Positions 63,377 through 64,000 of a stretch of 64,000 nt of DNA are shown piece by piece. The DNA lies in contig JAVGWX010000013.1 of assembly GCA_036924085.1 (NCBI GenBank), positions 67,078,759 through 67,142,758 on the forward strand, written 5' to 3'. The stretch's first letter is position 1. Every line of letters starts with the position of its first letter. Under the pieces are notes generated by a model. It was not told the origin of the DNA. It saw only the letters and a program-made list of their open reading frames with translations, and did no database searches. The DNA is from Ariolimax columbianus (taxonomy: Eukaryota; Mollusca; Gastropoda; Stylommatophora; Arionidae). A program made the translations under genes and the position numbers.

Positions 63377-64000
63377 ATGTCTTCCAAGCTGAACGTGCTG
63401 GAAGAAATAATTGATTTCGATAGCCCAGACGTATTCATGGACGATGTCAATGTCTTCCGAAAGGGGACACTGAAGATCACAGTCACTGGCGAACAGTCAG
63501 CCAGCTTGAAGCCGCACGAGATGGCAAGCATCCTAGCCGGGCCAGTGGGCCCTCTGGTGTGATCGCAATTTGCAAGTTCGCAAACCCACGTGTGTGGTAT
63601 GTGCGGCTGACCCAGTCAGCCCACATACTACACTTCAAGAGCCTACATGGCAAAAGAGTCAACTGCTCAACACCAAAACTCTCATCAATTGAGCACCAGG
63701 AGCAAGAGAGAGAGAGAGGGGTGCTCAATTGGGTGCCCGAGACCACTAAAATGGAGGCGGTCAAGGCGGTCGTGATAAGAATCACAGGCGACAAAAATGC
63801 AGGTGTGTTTCCACAAAGAAACATCTCCGACAAATGGGCCTTTGCCTACAAAAAGAATAAGGTGGAGGTGCCCCACTACGTAACTGTCAGGTTTCTGAGT
63901 GGGGACGCCAAACCTATAAGGCTCTGGGTTACTATCACCGGCCGCCGCACCCCATGTGAAGGATGTGGAGATGATACGCACTGGACCAACCAGTGCACCA
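63377..64000 (+). pseudogene. LINE ORF1 (gag-like), partial at window edge
   Basis: Starts MSSKLNVLEEIIDFDSPD and reads to ASILAGPVGP, where a frameshift at about 63545-63557 moves the coding frame. It continues VIAICKFANPRVWYVRLTQ, MEAVKAVVIRITGDKNAG, ISDKWAFAYKKNKVEVPH, FLSGDAKPIRLWVTITGR and ends in the zinc knuckle TPCEGCGDDTHWTNQC (C-x2-C-x4-H-x4-C), running off the window. Related relics are at 8.5 and 50.8-51.8 kb. Apart from the single shift it is well preserved. The protein would bind element RNA. Confidence 0.82.

Noticed and set aside
1..64000. Intact host protein-coding genes or tRNA/rRNA genes
   Set aside because: All frames with recognisable protein motifs belong to mobile elements. 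No convincing exon series or RNA gene was seen by eye; a formal tRNA and exon scan could still find small ones.

Overview
This is a eukaryotic, clearly animal, genomic window with no convincing intact host gene. It is a dense graveyard of transposable elements (TEs): non-LTR retrotransposons (LINEs) of several lineages, mariner-type and other DDE transposons, a hAT relic, SINE-like elements and a decayed Helitron helicase. Many short tandem arrays, simple repeats and long poly-G/poly-C runs are mixed in. The TE mix suits an invertebrate such as an arthropod or a mollusc. The sequence alone does not settle the phylum. No rRNA, tRNA, CRISPR array or bacterial-type operon is visible.

Layout. 0.3-2.8 kb: RTE and CR1-like LINE pieces, then a hAT transposase relic split by a SINE with a 14-bp target-site duplication (TSD). 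3.3-6 kb: a dispersed repeat, a CT-rich tract, a LINE reverse transcriptase (RT) relic and two mariner 3' halves facing outward. 7-13 kb: three tandem arrays, a gag-like relic, a DDE transposase relic and a LINE RT relic. 13-20.6 kb: LINE and mariner remnants on both strands. 21.4-28 kb: a nearly intact RTE retrotransposon and a 3'-truncated sibling, both set in a 62-bp tandem repeat that also holds a mariner with a TA duplication. 29.4-35.9 kb: LINE endonuclease, an orphan TE-like coding relic, a CR1-like tail and another LINE RT. 36-42.1 kb: one long RNase-H-bearing LINE carrying a SINE and three tandem arrays. 42-51.8 kb: LINE fragments in both orientations, an array-riddled RTE 3' half, and a LINE gag relic hit by a 90-bp LINE insertion. 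53.3-56.9 kb: DDE relic, LINE endonuclease, a mariner with both ends. 57-63 kb: Helitron helicase pieces separated by a minus-strand RNase-H LINE and other LINE relics. 63.1 kb to the end: 5' end of a LINE with a gag-like ORF running off the window.

The most striking signal is not one gene. Inside at least seven TE copies, a 25-48 bp piece of the element's own coding sequence has been multiplied in place into a uniform head-to-tail array (4, 9, 11, 11, 15, 17 and 18 copies in those with clear edges), and the element then resumes at the base where it left off. The copy number measured between the edges is an exact integer in all but one of these arrays, and in most the founding unit is bounded by a 4-11 bp direct repeat. 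Most periods are not multiples of three, so the arrays destroy rather than diversify the ORFs. This suggests a lineage-specific, microhomology-linked tandem amplification process acting on arbitrary DNA; an assembly artefact is the main alternative.
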